Below are positions 37,084 to 49,150 of a DNA stretch of 64,000 bases, piece by piece. The first letter of the stretch is position 1, and each line of letters begins with the position of its first letter. The position numbers were made by a program, and so were the translations under genes. The stretch is from Rhodospirillum rubrum ATCC 11170 (GTDB lineage: Bacteria > Pseudomonadota > Alphaproteobacteria > Rhodospirillales > Rhodospirillaceae): positions 4,288,826 to 4,352,825 of the forward strand of contig NC_007643.1 in the NCBI RefSeq assembly GCF_000013085.1, given 5' to 3'. The notes below the pieces were generated by a model. It saw only the letters and a program-made list of their open reading frames with translations. It was not told where the DNA came from and did no database searches.

Positions 37084-37843
37084 AAAACCGACAGAGGACG
37101 CGCGCTTTTACGGCCGACGCAAGGGCAAGCCGCTTCGCGCCACTCGTCAGCGTCTTCTCGACACCATGCTGCCCGCCCTCACCTTGCCCCTCGCCGGGCT
37201 GGGCGAGGGCGAGCGACTCGACCCGCGTGGACTGTTTCCGCGACCGGTCGATCAGCTGTGGCTTGAAATCGGCTTTGGCGGGGGCGAGCATCTGGTCGCC
37301 CAGGCCGCCGCCCATCCCGAGGTCGGCCTGATCGGCTCGGAGGTCTTCGCCTATGGAGTCGGCAAGGCGCTCAGCCAGATCGACGAAACGGGGGTCGATA
37401 ATATCCGGCTGTGGCCCGAGGACGTGCGTCAGGTCTTGCCCGCCCTGCCCGACGGCTGCCTTCAGCGGCTGTTCGTGCTGTTTCCCGATCCCTGGCCCAA
37501 GCGCCGCCATGCCCGGCGGCGGATGATCCAGCCCGCCCGCCTTGACGATTTCGCCCGGCTGCTGGCCGATGGCGGCGAGTTGCGGGTGGCCAGCGATGAC
37601 ATGGGCTATGTCCGCTGGACCCTGATGCATGTCACCGCCCATCCGGCCTTCCGCTGGACCGCCCAGGGGCCGACCGACTGGCGCGAGCGGCCGGCCGATT
37701 GGGTGGAGACCCGCTATGAGGCCAAGGCGCTGCAGGCCGGCCGCAAACCGGCCTATCTGATCTTTCGCCGCCGTCCCCGCGCGGCGGACCCCGGGACCCT
37801 CGCCGAAGCCCCGGCCGGGGAAGGCGCCGATAACAATCCTTGA
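37076..37843 (+). CDS. trmB: tRNA (guanine-N7-)-methyltransferase
   Basis: TrmB methylates G46 of tRNA using SAM, a fitting partner for metK. The 255-residue protein has [13 protein letters not shown] (SAM motif I, near 62-74), [18 protein letters not shown] near 130-147, the family signature, and a C-terminal [19 protein letters not shown]. The N-terminal [11 protein letters not shown] stretch is typical of alphaproteobacterial TrmB. The GTG at 37076 lies eight bases inside metK. The last 20 residues are a variable tail. Confidence 0.95.
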   Translation: MPEKPTEDARFYGRRKGKPLRATRQRLLDTMLPALTLPLAGLGEGERLDPRGLFPRPVDQLWLEIGFGGGEHLVAQAAAHPEVGLIGSEVFAYGVGKALSQIDETGVDNIRLWPEDVRQVLPALPDGCLQRLFVLFPDPWPKRRHARRRMIQPARLDDFARLLADGGELRVASDDMGYVRWTLMHVTAHPAFRWTAQGPTDWRERPADWVETRYEAKALQAGRKPAYLIFRRRPRAADPGTLAEAPAGEGADNNP

Positions 37844-37867
37844 GATTGGTCGAAACTGGCCTTATAA
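37840..37867 (+). promoter_or_regulatory. Probable promoter of the rimP-nusA-infB operon
   Basis: TTGAGA at 37840-37845 and TTATAA at 37862-37867 are spaced by 16 bases. The -35 overlaps the last codon of trmB. The transcript would start near 37874 with a leader of about 125 bases that contains the hairpin at 37912. Confidence 0.55.
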
Positions 37868-37911
37868 AGACCGTGACATCTTCTTGACATGGCCTTGTGG
37901 GGCTGGCGGGG

Positions 37912-37936
37912 GGTGGGCCGTCGGCCCACCTTTTTT
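37912..37936 (+). terminator. Intrinsic terminator or attenuator in the rimP leader
   Basis: GGTGGGCCG and CGGCCCACC (37912-37930) form a very stable stem followed at once by six T. It lies 68 bases after trmB and 64 bases before rimP. It can end trmB transcripts, but it is also downstream of the only promoter-like sequence for rimP, so it may act as an attenuator. Confidence 0.8.
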
Positions 37937-37999
37937 GTTTTCGCCTCCCTTGCTCCAATCGGCCGTGACTTTTTACGGCGGAACGGAGACGACGCGCGC

Positions 38000-38566
38000 A
38001 TGATGGGCCATCTGGAAAAGCTGCTTGCCCCGACCCTTGACGCCATGGGCTACGAGGTGGTGCGAGTGACTTTGCTGGGCAGTCAGAACCCCACCTTGCA
38101 GGTCATGGCCGAACGGCTTGATGGTGTGGCGATGACCGTATCGGATTGCGAGACGATCAGCCGGGCCCTTGGCGCCCTGCTTGATGTCGAGGATCCGATC
38201 GCCGGCCGGTACAGTCTGGAGATCAGTTCGCCCGGAATCGACCGGCCGCTGACCCGGCCCAAGGATTACGCGCGCTTCGCCGGCCACGAGGCCCGCATCG
38301 AGACCGATCGTCTGATCGAAGGGCATCGGCGGATGAAGGGACTTTTGCTGGGGATCGACGAGGATCGCACGGTTCGCCTGCGCCTCATCGAAGGCAAGGC
38401 GGCCGAGGATGGCACCCTGCCCGAGGTGGAGATCCCCTTTGGCGCCATCGTCAAGGCCAAGTTGCTGCTGACGGACGCTCTGATCGCCAAGGCTCTCAAG
38501 GACGCCGAAGCTTTGGCCGATGAGGGAGAGGCCGCCGGTGGCGCGGTCGAGGGCGGCGTAGCCTGA
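38000..38566 (+). CDS. rimP: Ribosome maturation factor RimP
   Basis: RimP assists 30S subunit assembly. Its 188 residues show LLAPTLDAMGYEVVRVTLLG at 8-27, the CETISRALGALLDVEDPI helix, and the signature YSLEISSPGIDRPLTRPKDYARFAG near 75-99 (read in parts), with a C-terminal SH3-like part. Two adjacent ATGs (38000, 38003) are possible. It heads the conserved rimP-nusA-ylxR-infB-rbfA-truB-rpsO-pnp order. Confidence 0.95.
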   Translation: MMGHLEKLLAPTLDAMGYEVVRVTLLGSQNPTLQVMAERLDGVAMTVSDCETISRALGALLDVEDPIAGRYSLEISSPGIDRPLTRPKDYARFAGHEARIETDRLIEGHRRMKGLLLGIDEDRTVRLRLIEGKAAEDGTLPEVEIPFGAIVKAKLLLTDALIAKALKDAEALADEGEAAGGAVEGGVA

Positions 38567-38622
38567 CCAACGGCCCGCCCGCCGACCGAACAATCAGGTC
38601 GAACAACCAGGATAGCGAAACG

Positions 38623-40173
38623 ATGGAACGAACCGTTGGCATGAGCCGGCCCGAACTAGTCCAGGTGGCCGATACCGTGGCCCGCGACAAGAGCATCGAG
38701 CGCGAGGAAGTGTTCGCCGCCATGGAGCAGGCCATTCAGAAGGCCGGTCGCTCCAAATACGGCCATGAACACGATATCCGGGCGCGCATCGATCGCAAGA
38801 CCGGCGAAATCCGTCTGGCCCGTTACATCGAAGTGGTCGAGGAGGTGGAGAACGAATTCACCCAGATCACCCTGGCCGGCGCCAAGCGCAAGAAAGCCGA
38901 TATCGAACTGGGTGAATTCCTGGTCGATCCCCTGCCCCCCATCGACTTCGGGCGGATCGCCGCCCAGACCGCCAAGCAGGTGATCGTTCAGAAGGTCCGC
39001 GACGCCGAGCGCGAGCGCCAGTTCGCCGAATACAAGGATCGCCTGGGCGAGATCATCAATGGTCTGGTCAAGCGCGTCGAATTCGGCAATGTCATCGTCG
39101 ACATGGGCCGGGCCGAAGCGCTGCTGCGCCGGGACGAGGTCATCCCGCGCGAGCACTTCAAGAACGGCGACCGCATCCGCGCCTATATCATGGACGTTCG
39201 CCAGGAACCCCGCGGCCCGCAGATCTTCCTGTCGCGGACCCACGAGCAGTTCATGGCCAAGCTGTTCGCCCAGGAAGTGCCCGAAATCTACGACGGCATC
39301 ATCGAGATCAAATCGGTGGCGCGCGATCCCGGATCGCGCGCCAAGATCGCCGTGCTGTCCAACGACCACGCCATCGATCCGGTCGGCGCCTGCGTCGGCA
39401 TGCGCGGCAGCCGCGTTCAGGCGGTGGTCGCCGAGCTTCAGGGCGAGAAGATCGACATCATTCAATGGGCGACCGATCCGGCGACCTTCGTCGTCAACGC
39501 CCTGGCCCCGGCCGAGGTCGCCAAGGTCGTGCTTGACGAGGAAGCCAACCGCATCGAAGTGGTGGTGCCCGACGAGCAATTGTCGCTGGCCATCGGCCGG
39601 CGCGGGCAGAACGTCCGTCTGGCCTCGAAGCTGACCGGCTGGGATATCGATATCCTGACCGAGGCCGAGGAAAGCGAACGCCGCCAGGACGAATTCCGCA
39701 TCCGCACCCAGGCCTTCATCGAAGCCCTGGACGTTGACGACGTCATCGCCCACCTTCTGGTGACCGAAGGCTTCACCACCGTCGAGGACGTGGCCTTCGT
39801 GGCCATTGCCGAGTTGAGCGAGATCGAAGGCTTCGACGAGGACGTGGCCTCCGAGCTGCAGAACCGCGCCCAGGTCTTCCTGGCCGAACGCGAGCGTTTG
39901 AACGAAGAGCGCCGCAAGGAACTGGGCGTCGTCGACGAGATGGCCGAAATCGAGGGGCTGACCGCCGCCATGCTGGTCGCCCTGGGCGAAAAGGGCGTGA
40001 AAACCCTCGACGATCTCGGCGATCTGGCCAGCGACGAATTGATCGAGATCGTTGGCGGCCTGAATGAGGACGACGCCAACGCCGTGATCATGGCGGCGCG
40101 CGCCCATTGGTTCGGCGAAGCCGGCGACTCGGCCGACGACGCGACGGCGAAGACCCCGGAGCAGGATGCCTGA
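38623..40173 (+). CDS. nusA: Transcription termination/antitermination protein NusA
   Basis: NusA binds RNA polymerase and controls pausing, termination and antitermination. The 516-residue protein has the N-terminal polymerase-binding domain (about 1-130), S1 (about 140-205; [21 protein letters not shown] in parts), two KH domains (about 210-350; [15 protein letters not shown] and [16 protein letters not shown]) and two C-terminal acidic helix-hairpin repeats (about 365-500). An earlier ATG six codons in also fits ([13 protein letters not shown]). The stop overlaps the ylxR ATG by eight bases. Confidence 0.96.
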   Translation: MERTVGMSRPELVQVADTVARDKSIEREEVFAAMEQAIQKAGRSKYGHEHDIRARIDRKTGEIRLARYIEVVEEVENEFTQITLAGAKRKKADIELGEFLVDPLPPIDFGRIAAQTAKQVIVQKVRDAERERQFAEYKDRLGEIINGLVKRVEFGNVIVDMGRAEALLRRDEVIPREHFKNGDRIRAYIMDVRQEPRGPQIFLSRTHEQFMAKLFAQEVPEIYDGIIEIKSVARDPGSRAKIAVLSNDHAIDPVGACVGMRGSRVQAVVAELQGEKIDIIQWATDPATFVVNALAPAEVAKVVLDEEANRIEVVVPDEQLSLAIGRRGQNVRLASKLTGWDIDILTEAEESERRQDEFRIRTQAFIEALDVDDVIAHLLVTEGFTTVEDVAFVAIAELSEIEGFDEDVASELQNRAQVFLAERERLNEERRKELGVVDEMAEIEGLTAAMLVALGEKGVKTLDDLGDLASDELIEIVGGLNEDDANAVIMAARAHWFGEAGDSADDATAKTPEQDA

Positions 40174-40957
40174 TCCGATGGACGATCCCGCCCTGGACGA
40201 CGACTCCGCCGACGACACGGCGCCGCCCGCCTCCGGGAAGCGTGTGCCCGCCGACGATCGCGAGCCCGAAGGGCCGAATCGACGGTGTATTCTGAGCCGG
40301 GCGGTTCGCCGACGCGAAGCGATGTTGCGCTTCATCGTCGCTCCGGACGGGCTTGTCGTGCCTGATCTCGACGCGCGCCTGCCCGGCAGGGGTTTATGGT
40401 TGAGCCCGGGGCGCGATGTGGTAGAAACGGCGGCGGCCAAGGGCGTCTTCGCCCGGGCCGCCAAGCGGGCCGTCGTTTTGCCGCCCGATTTGGCCGAACG
40501 GGTCGATCGCCTGCTCGAAGAGCGCTGCGTCGATCTGGTCGGTCTGGCCCGCAAGGCTGGGCAGGCGGTCGCCGGTTTCGAGAAGGTGAAGTCCTGGGTT
40601 CATACGGGACGGGCCGGAATGGTGCTCGAGGCGTGGGACGGCAGCGAAGGCGGCCGGGCCAAGCTGGGCGCCGAGACCTGGGGTATGCCGGTTTTCAGGG
40701 CCATGGATCGTTTGGCTCTGGGCCGCGCTTTCGCCAGGGAGCAAGCGGTACATGCGGCTTTGGAGCCCGGCGGTCTCGCCCGGCGTCTGGAAGCCGATCT
40801 CATTCGTCTGGCCCGCCTGCGGGGTCGCCTTGACGGGCAGACCGACGCGGCGGGGACGGACACCAAGGACGCGGACCGCAAATCAGGCGGTCCCCGGTCC
40901 GGCCACTCGGGCCCGCGCGAGCGGAACCGACGGGACCGGAAGACCAAACCGCTGTGA
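40166..40957 (+). CDS. YlxR (DUF448) and L7Ae-like RNA-binding fusion protein
   Basis: This 263-residue protein joins an N-terminal acidic tail (about 1-35), a YlxR domain (about 37-110: [33 protein letters not shown], and a FARAAKRAV helix) and an L7Ae/L30e-like domain (about 120-200: [32 protein letters not shown]). The last 50 residues are Arg/Lys/Gly rich, likely RNA binding. In Firmicutes ylxR and ylxQ are separate genes; the fused form is common in alphaproteobacteria. Overlap with nusA and placement before infB support a role in RNA or ribosome biology. The 193 bases before infB hold several GC dyads but no recognisable gene. Confidence 0.92.
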   Translation: MPDPMDDPALDDDSADDTAPPASGKRVPADDREPEGPNRRCILSRAVRRREAMLRFIVAPDGLVVPDLDARLPGRGLWLSPGRDVVETAAAKGVFARAAKRAVVLPPDLAERVDRLLEERCVDLVGLARKAGQAVAGFEKVKSWVHTGRAGMVLEAWDGSEGGRAKLGAETWGMPVFRAMDRLALGRAFAREQAVHAALEPGGLARRLEADLIRLARLRGRLDGQTDAAGTDTKDADRKSGGPRSGHSGPRERNRRDRKTKPL

Positions 40958-41150
40958 GGGGGGCGCGACTTGGGGTGACCCGGGAAGCGCGCCACGGACG
41001 GCCGAGGATAAAGGGACAGGCGATGCGAAGCCGCGGCGAGATGCCCCGGTTTTGGTCGCGAAGGTCCGGTGTGTAGAGACCGCGGGGTTGTCCCCGTGGT
41101 AGCGGAAACGGACCGGCCGGTCCGGATGAATGGGAGCAAGGCGTAGCCGA

Positions 41151-43751
41151 ATGACGAACGACAAGGACCGTAAAGCCCCCCTGTCGCTGTCGCCGAAAGG
41201 GAAGCTGGAGCTGAAGAAGAGTGCCGAGACCGGTCAGGTCCGGCAGAGCTTCTCCCATGGACGCTCCAAGGTGGTGCAGGTCGAGGTGCGCAAAAGCAAG
41301 AAGCGCCCGGCTACCTCCGGCGACCCGGCGGCGGTGCAGAATGCCATCCGTGGCGCCGCCGTGTTCGATACCGGACTGACTTCCGAGGAGATGCAGGGGC
41401 GCCGCCGCGCCGTTGAGGAAGCGGTGGTGCGTGCGGCCGAGGAAGCCGAACGCAAGAGGCTTGAGGAAATCGAGCGCCGCCGCCGCGAGGAGGAGGAAGC
41501 CCGCCTCAAGGTCGAGGAAGAGGCACGCCGCAAGGCCGAGGAAGAGGCGGCCCGTGCCGCCCGCGCCGCGGCCGGTGACGCTGCCGAAACTCCGGCCGAG
41601 GACGTGGCGCCCGCCGCCCCCCAGGTCGCGGCCGCCCCTCAGGCTCCGGCTCCGGCGCCGACCCGCTCGGGTCCGCGCCCCGGACCCGATGCTTCGGCCC
41701 GTCCGGCCGCCGAGGCCCCCCGTTCGCCGACCGAGGCTCCGCGCCCCGGACCGCGCCGGGTGGTCGAGGACGAGGACGACGACGCGCCCAAGAAGGTGGC
41801 CAGCCGTGGCGCCGTGCCGCCGAAGCCGGCGCCGGCCAAGCGGGTCGAGCCCAAGCGTCGCGGTAAACTGACCGTCACCGCCGCCCTTGAAGGCGACGAG
41901 CGTTCGGAACGCGGCCGCTCGGTCGCCGCCCTGCGCCGCGCCAAGCAAAAGGAAAAGCGCAAGGCCGAGATGATGTCTCCGGCCGAGCGGGTGGTGCGCG
42001 AGGTCATCATCCCGGACGTGATCAACGTCCAGGAACTGGCCAACCGTATGGCCGAGCGTGGCGCCAACGTCATCAAGACCCTGATGAAAATGGGTGTGAT
42101 GGCGACGATCAATCAGACCATCGACGCCGATACCGCCGAGCTGGTGGTGGCCGAATTCGGCCATGCCTCGCGCCGGGTCTCGGATTCCGATGTCGAGCTT
42201 GGTCTGGGCGACGCCCTGCCCGATGGCACCGAGGTCCTGACCTCGCGGCCGCCGGTGGTGACCGTCATGGGTCACGTCGACCATGGCAAGACCTCGCTGC
42301 TTGACGCCATGCGCAAGACCGATGTGGCCGGTGGCGAAGCCGGTGGCATCACCCAGCATATCGGCGCCTATCAGGTCGTGACCAAATCGGGTCAGAAGAT
42401 CACCTTCATCGACACCCCGGGCCATGCGGCGTTCACCGCCATGCGAGCCCGTGGCGCCCGGGTCACCGATATCGTCGTGCTGGTGGTTGCCGCCAACGAC
42501 GGCATCATGCCCCAGACGATCGAGGCGATCCGCCATGCCCGCGCCGCCGAAGTGCCGGTGGTGGTGGCCATCAACAAGATGGATCTGCCCGACGCCAATC
42601 CGGAAAAGGTCCGTACCGACCTGCTCCAGCATGAACTGGTGGTCGAGCAGCTGGGCGGCGACGTGCTGAACGTCGAGGTGTCGGCCAAGCGGCGTCTCAA
42701 TCTCGACAAGCTGGAGGAGGCCATCCTTCTGCAGTCCGAGATTCTGGACCTCAAGGCCAATGCCGACCGCGCCTGCCAGGGCGTGGTGATCGAAGCCAAG
42801 GTCGAAAAGGGCCGGGGCTCGGTGGCCACCATCCTGGTTCAGAAGGGCACGTTGAAGGTGGGCGACATCTTCGTTGCCGGCGCCGAATGGGGTCGCGTTC
42901 GCGCCCTGGTCGACGACCATGGCAACCGGGTGATCGCGGCGACGCCGGCCATGCCGGTCGAGGTTCTGGGCTTCCAGGGAACGCCGGCGGCGGGCGATGA
43001 TTTCATCGTCGTCGAAGACGAGAACCGGGCGCGCGAAATCTCGGAATATCGCCAGCGCAAGGACCGCGACGCCCAACAGGTGCGTACCGCCCGCGGGACG
43101 ATGGAGCAGATGTTCGAGCGTATCCAGGCCGGCGAGGCCCGGGAACTGCCGGTGGTCATCAAGGCCGACGTGCAGGGATCGGTGGAAGCCCTGGTCGGCA
43201 CCCTGGAGAAGCTTGGCAACGACGACGTCAAGATCCGCGTGCTGCACGCGGCGGTCGGCGCCATCAACGAATCCGACGTGACCCTGGCCAAGGCTTCGGA
43301 CGGGCTGATCATCGGGTTCAATGTCCGCGCCAATCCGCAGGCCCGTGAAATGGCCCGGCGCGACGGCATCGACATCCGTTACCACTCGATCATCTACGCG
43401 GTGGCCGACGAGGTGAAGGCGCTGTTGTCGGGCATGTTGGAGCCGACCTTCAAGGAAAGCTTCATCGGCTATGCGGCGATCCGCGAAGTCTTCAACATCA
43501 CCAAGGTCGGCAAGGTCGCCGGCTGCATGGTGACCGAAGGCATCGTCAAGCGCGGCGCCAAGGTCCGTCTGCTGCGCGACAACGTCGTGATCCACGAAGG
43601 CAGCCTCAGCCAGCTCAAGCGTTTCAAGGACGATGTCCGCGAAGTGCGCGAAGGCTACGAATGCGGCATGTCCTTCGAGACCTACAACGATATCCAGGTC
43701 GGCGACGTTATCGAGTGCTTCGAGATGGAAGAGGTGGCCGCCGTCCTTTAA
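41151..43751 (+). CDS. infB: Translation initiation factor IF-2
   Basis: IF-2 is the GTPase that delivers initiator tRNA. Its 866 residues comprise a long charged, Ala/Arg/Glu-rich N-terminal region (about 1-280, with coiled-coil heptads near 90-145 and a Pro/Ala linker), the IF2 N-domain, and the G domain beginning [18 protein letters not shown] near residue 368. [15 protein letters not shown] and NKMD follow, then domains II, III and the C-terminal fMet-tRNA domain ending MEEVAAVL. The ATG at 41151 was chosen because family sequence ([19 protein letters not shown]) begins there. Confidence 0.96.
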   Translation: MTNDKDRKAPLSLSPKGKLELKKSAETGQVRQSFSHGRSKVVQVEVRKSKKRPATSGDPAAVQNAIRGAAVFDTGLTSEEMQGRRRAVEEAVVRAAEEAERKRLEEIERRRREEEEARLKVEEEARRKAEEEAARAARAAAGDAAETPAEDVAPAAPQVAAAPQAPAPAPTRSGPRPGPDASARPAAEAPRSPTEAPRPGPRRVVEDEDDDAPKKVASRGAVPPKPAPAKRVEPKRRGKLTVTAALEGDERSERGRSVAALRRAKQKEKRKAEMMSPAERVVREVIIPDVINVQELANRMAERGANVIKTLMKMGVMATINQTIDADTAELVVAEFGHASRRVSDSDVELGLGDALPDGTEVLTSRPPVVTVMGHVDHGKTSLLDAMRKTDVAGGEAGGITQHIGAYQVVTKSGQKITFIDTPGHAAFTAMRARGARVTDIVVLVVAANDGIMPQTIEAIRHARAAEVPVVVAINKMDLPDANPEKVRTDLLQHELVVEQLGGDVLNVEVSAKRRLNLDKLEEAILLQSEILDLKANADRACQGVVIEAKVEKGRGSVATILVQKGTLKVGDIFVAGAEWGRVRALVDDHGNRVIAATPAMPVEVLGFQGTPAAGDDFIVVEDENRAREISEYRQRKDRDAQQVRTARGTMEQMFERIQAGEARELPVVIKADVQGSVEALVGTLEKLGNDDVKIRVLHAAVGAINESDVTLAKASDGLIIGFNVRANPQAREMARRDGIDIRYHSIIYAVADEVKALLSGMLEPTFKESFIGYAAIREVFNITKVGKVAGCMVTEGIVKRGAKVRLLRDNVVIHEGSLSQLKRFKDDVREVREGYECGMSFETYNDIQVGDVIECFEMEEVAAVL

Positions 43752-43995
43752 GGGCGGCGACCCTCCCCTTCTCTTTCTTCCCCTTGCGGGGTGGAACAGG
43801 TCCGCCGGCCGGAAGCGGGGCATCGCCCTGGCCTTCCGCGCCGGCGGAACAGTTTTAACAAGAGGTCCAGTCTCCGGACCATTCGACGTCCCCATCACGC
43901 ATCAGGGGTCCCCCGGCTTCCAGGGGCAGAGAGGGCCGATCGGCTCCCGCCTTGGTGTTGAGGGGAGGTCCATTAGAGGAAACTGAGGTCTGACC

Positions 43996-44490
43996 ATGAC
44001 CAGGACGAGCGACAAAGCCCCCACCCAGCGCCAGCTTCGCGTTGGCGAGGAAATCCGCCATGCCCTGGCCGAGGTGTTCGAGCGCGGCACTGTGCGCGAC
44101 CCGGCCGTGGCCGGCGTCGCCCTGACCGTGACCGAGGTCCGGATCAGCCCGGATCTGCGCAACGCCACGGTGTTTCTGGTGCGTCTGGGCGGTGGTCCGC
44201 TCGACGAGGTGCTGACCGGCCTGCGCAAGGCGCGGGCCTTCCTGCGCCGGGAAGTGGCGATCCGCATCCACACCAAATTCGTTCCCGATCTGCGCTTCGA
44301 ATCCGATCCGTCGTTCGATTACGCCGAATACATCAACGGCCTGCTCCACCGCCCCGAAGTCGCCCGCGACCTGGGCGTCCCGCCGTCGGGCGAGGATGAC
44401 GGGGATGACGAGGCGGACGATGAAGACGACGACGGCGGCGAAGAGGGCCCCGGCGCGGCCGCCCCGCCGCCGGCGGACGAGGGACGATGA
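43996..44490 (+). CDS. rbfA: Ribosome-binding factor A
   Basis: RbfA binds the free 30S subunit during late maturation and cold adaptation. The 164-residue protein has the KH-like core (about 12-120: RQLRVGEEIRHALAEVFERG, VTEVRISPDLRNATVFLVRL, and RIHTKFVPDLRFESDPSFDY) and a strongly acidic Asp/Glu/Gly tail of about 35 residues, longer than in E. coli. It is 244 bases after infB; that spacer includes GTTTTAACAAGAGG and GC dyads, possibly an internal promoter. It overlaps truB by ATGA. Confidence 0.95.
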   Translation: MTRTSDKAPTQRQLRVGEEIRHALAEVFERGTVRDPAVAGVALTVTEVRISPDLRNATVFLVRLGGGPLDEVLTGLRKARAFLRREVAIRIHTKFVPDLRFESDPSFDYAEYINGLLHRPEVARDLGVPPSGEDDGDDEADDEDDDGGEEGPGAAAPPPADEGR

Positions 44491-45413
44491 GCCGGCGCCG
44501 GCGCGGTCAGGCGATCCACGGCTGGCTTGCCATCGACAAGCCCGTCGGCATCACCAGCACCGATGTGGTCAACCGGCTGCGGCGGACGATGGACGCGGCC
44601 AAGGTCGGCCATGGCGGCACCCTTGATCCGTTGGCCAGCGGCGTTCTGCCCATCGCCTTTGGCGAGGCGACCAAGACCGTGTCCTATGTGATGGACGGCA
44701 CCAAGGTCTATCACATGGTCGTCGGCTGGGGTGAAGCCCGCGATACCGACGATCGCGAAGGCAAGGTCATCGACACCAGCGATGTCCGTCCCGATGCCCA
44801 GGCGATCACCGCCATGCTGGCGCGCTTCACCGGCGAGATCGAACAGGTGCCGCCGATCTATTCGGCCGTCAAGGTCGAGGGGCGGCGCTCCTATGATCTG
44901 GCGCGCGCCGATCAGGCCGTGGAATTGAAGTCGCGCAAGATCCTGATCAAGGATCTGACGCTTCTCGAGACCTCGACCCCGGATTTTGGCCATTTCCGCA
45001 TCGTTTCGGGCAAGGGCGCCTATATGCGCTCGCTGGCCCGCGACCTGGCCTTGGCCCTGGGAACGGTCGGCCATGTCGTCGCCCTGCGTCGTCTCGCATG
45101 CGGTCCGTTCACCGCCGAAACGGCGATTTCTCTGGATATGGTAGACGCCCTCGGGCATGATGCGCCCCATTCTGAAAGCCTGCTTCCCATCGAGGCCGCG
45201 CTGGCCGACATCCCGGCCGTGCCTTTGACGGAAGCGGAGGCCCGTCGCCTGTCCCAAGGACAGCCCGTGTCCCTCTTGCATCTGGCAAGCCGGACCCCCC
45301 TGAACGGACTCGCCCAAGGCGAAACCGTTCAGGCGCTGCTCAATGGAAAACTGGTGGCTTTGGCAAAAATCGTAGAGGGCGAAATCCGCCCCTTGCGCGT
45401 CGTCAACCTCTAG
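44487..45413 (+). CDS. truB: tRNA pseudouridine-55 synthase
   Basis: TruB makes pseudouridine 55 in the T-loop of tRNAs. It has 308 residues with [20 protein letters not shown] at 12-31 and the catalytic Asp47 in [34 protein letters not shown] and a C-terminal PUA-like TruB_C domain follow. It overlaps rbfA by four bases and precedes rpsO. Confidence 0.96.
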   Translation: MSRRRRGQAIHGWLAIDKPVGITSTDVVNRLRRTMDAAKVGHGGTLDPLASGVLPIAFGEATKTVSYVMDGTKVYHMVVGWGEARDTDDREGKVIDTSDVRPDAQAITAMLARFTGEIEQVPPIYSAVKVEGRRSYDLARADQAVELKSRKILIKDLTLLETSTPDFGHFRIVSGKGAYMRSLARDLALALGTVGHVVALRRLACGPFTAETAISLDMVDALGHDAPHSESLLPIEAALADIPAVPLTEAEARRLSQGQPVSLLHLASRTPLNGLAQGETVQALLNGKLVALAKIVEGEIRPLRVVNL

Positions 45414-45459
45414 GCCGATCCCCACGCGGGACGGCGCTGGAAACAAGGAGATCATACCG

Positions 45460-45729
45460 ATGTCGATCACGCCCGAGCGCAAGCAGGAAATGATCAAGGA
45501 TTACGCCACGAAGGAAGGCGATACCGGCTCTCCCGAGGTGCAGGTCGCCATTCTGACCGAGCGGATCACCAACCTCACCGAGCACTTCAAGATCCACAAG
45601 AAGGACAACCACTCCCGTCGTGGTCTCCTGATGATGGTCAGCCAGCGCCGCCGTCTGCTCGATTACCTCAAGGGCAAGAACGTGAAGCGCTACGAAGATT
45701 TGATCGGACGCCTCGGCATCCGTAAGTAA
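45460..45729 (+). CDS. rpsO: 30S ribosomal protein uS15
   Basis: This 89-residue protein binds the 16S rRNA central domain early in assembly. [20 protein letters not shown] and the signature [23 protein letters not shown] confirm it. AAGGAGATC precedes the ATG closely. The strong terminator behind it and the following pnp gene reproduce the classical rpsO-pnp arrangement. Confidence 0.98.
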   Translation: MSITPERKQEMIKDYATKEGDTGSPEVQVAILTERITNLTEHFKIHKKDNHSRRGLLMMVSQRRRLLDYLKGKNVKRYEDLIGRLGIRK

Positions 45730-45737
45730 GTCGGGTC

Positions 45738-45773
45738 ACCGGGCAGGACGTCAAGGCGTCGCTGCCCGGTTTT
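45738..45773 (+). terminator. Intrinsic terminator between rpsO and pnp
   Basis: ACCGGGCAG at 45738-45746 pairs with CTGCCCGGT at 45762-45770, with GACG/CGTC extending the stem inside, and four T follow. It lies nine bases after rpsO. In other bacteria this spacer is the site of pnp autoregulation after RNase III cleavage. Confidence 0.85.
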
Positions 45774-46006
45774 CCATTCAGGCCCGGCATCACGGTGATT
45801 GCGGAGCACGGATGGCAAACGGTCGGAACCGCCCGGACTGGCGGGGCGATCCGTTGGCGTTGCGGCACGAAGCGCACGCGACGATGCAGGCATCGAGGAC
45901 CCAGGGGGTCTCCGGCCGCCGTGGCATACGGAAGGCTTTCCTTCCGAATCCCCCGGCGGCTGGCGCAATCCGGCGGCGATGGATACGAAAAAGGATGAAG
46001 AAACGC

Positions 46007-48133
<2,127 letters not shown>

Positions 48134-48183
48134 CAACCCGACCGACGCGCGGAGAAGGCGTGTCCGGCCTTAAGGGAAAGACC

Positions 48184-49059
48184 ATGTCCGACCGCTCTCA
48201 GACCGATCGTCCCGGTCTTTCTGGGACTCCTTCTCCCGCCTCTGGTGGCATCGCCTACCCCCCTGTGCCCGACCGTCTGATCGGGCACAGGGGAGCCGCC
48301 GCTTCGGCGCCGGAAAACACCCTGGCCAGTTTCCAGGCCGCCGCGGCGGCCGGAGCGCGCTGGGTTGAATTCGACGTCAAGCTGACGGCCGAAGGCGTGC
48401 CGATCGTCCTTCATGACGACACGCTTGATCGTACGACCAACGGGCAGGGGCCGGTTGCCGCCCTCTGTCTGGCCGATCTCAAGGACCTCGACGCCGGAAG
48501 CTGGTTTTCAGCCGACTTCGCCGGAGAACGGGTGCCGACCCTGGCGGAAACCCTCGACACCCTTGCGGTGCTCGGGCTGGGAGCCAATATCGAACTCAAG
48601 CCCTGCCCCGGACGGACCGCCGAAACGGCGCGGGCCGCCCTGGCCGTCGCCCAAAGGCGCTGGCCCCAGGCCGCGCCGCCCTTGGTGATTTCCAGTTTCG
48701 ATCTGGACGCCTTGGCCGAAGCGGCGGCGATCGCCGCCCAGGGGGTGATGACGCCCTGGCCGCGCGCCCTGCTGGCCGATGCCGCCGATGGCTGGACCGC
48801 CGCCCTGTTGATCGAACGCGCCCGCGCTCTTGGCTGCGTCGGCGTTCATTTGGACGATGCGCTCGCCTCGGCCGAAACGCTGGAAACCCTGCGGGCGGCG
48901 GGCCTGCGCCGCGCCGTCTGGACGGTGAATGACCGGTCGCGCGCCCTGGCCTTGTGGGAACAAGGTGCGGATGCCATTATTACCGACCGACCGGCAAGTT
49001 TGCTGGATAAAGGGGACAAAAAGGCAGGGGACGATCCCGTGGGACCGACGGGCCGGTGA
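48184..49059 (+). CDS. Glycerophosphodiester phosphodiesterase family protein
   Basis: This 291-residue TIM-barrel protein has GHRGAAASAPENTLASF near 34-50, WVEFDVKLTAEG, and the catalytic HDDTLDRTTNG near 78-88, followed by ELKPCPGRT, and ends in VWTVND and ADAIITDRP. It hydrolyses glycerophosphodiesters from phospholipid turnover. No signal peptide is visible, so it is the cytosolic UgpQ type. The ATG at 48184 has AAGGGAAAG upstream. It lies 50 bases after pnp and may be read through from it. Confidence 0.93.
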   Translation: MSDRSQTDRPGLSGTPSPASGGIAYPPVPDRLIGHRGAAASAPENTLASFQAAAAAGARWVEFDVKLTAEGVPIVLHDDTLDRTTNGQGPVAALCLADLKDLDAGSWFSADFAGERVPTLAETLDTLAVLGLGANIELKPCPGRTAETARAALAVAQRRWPQAAPPLVISSFDLDALAEAAAIAAQGVMTPWPRALLADAADGWTAALLIERARALGCVGVHLDDALASAETLETLRAAGLRRAVWTVNDRSRALALWEQGADAIITDRPASLLDKGDKKAGDDPVGPTGR

Positions 49060-49150
49060 TGCCGGCGCGGTGCGGAGTGCGGAGATTTTGCCGTTTTGAT
49101 TTCCATGACGGATCCATGGACAAGAAAAGCAGACGGGAAGGGCAGCGTTC

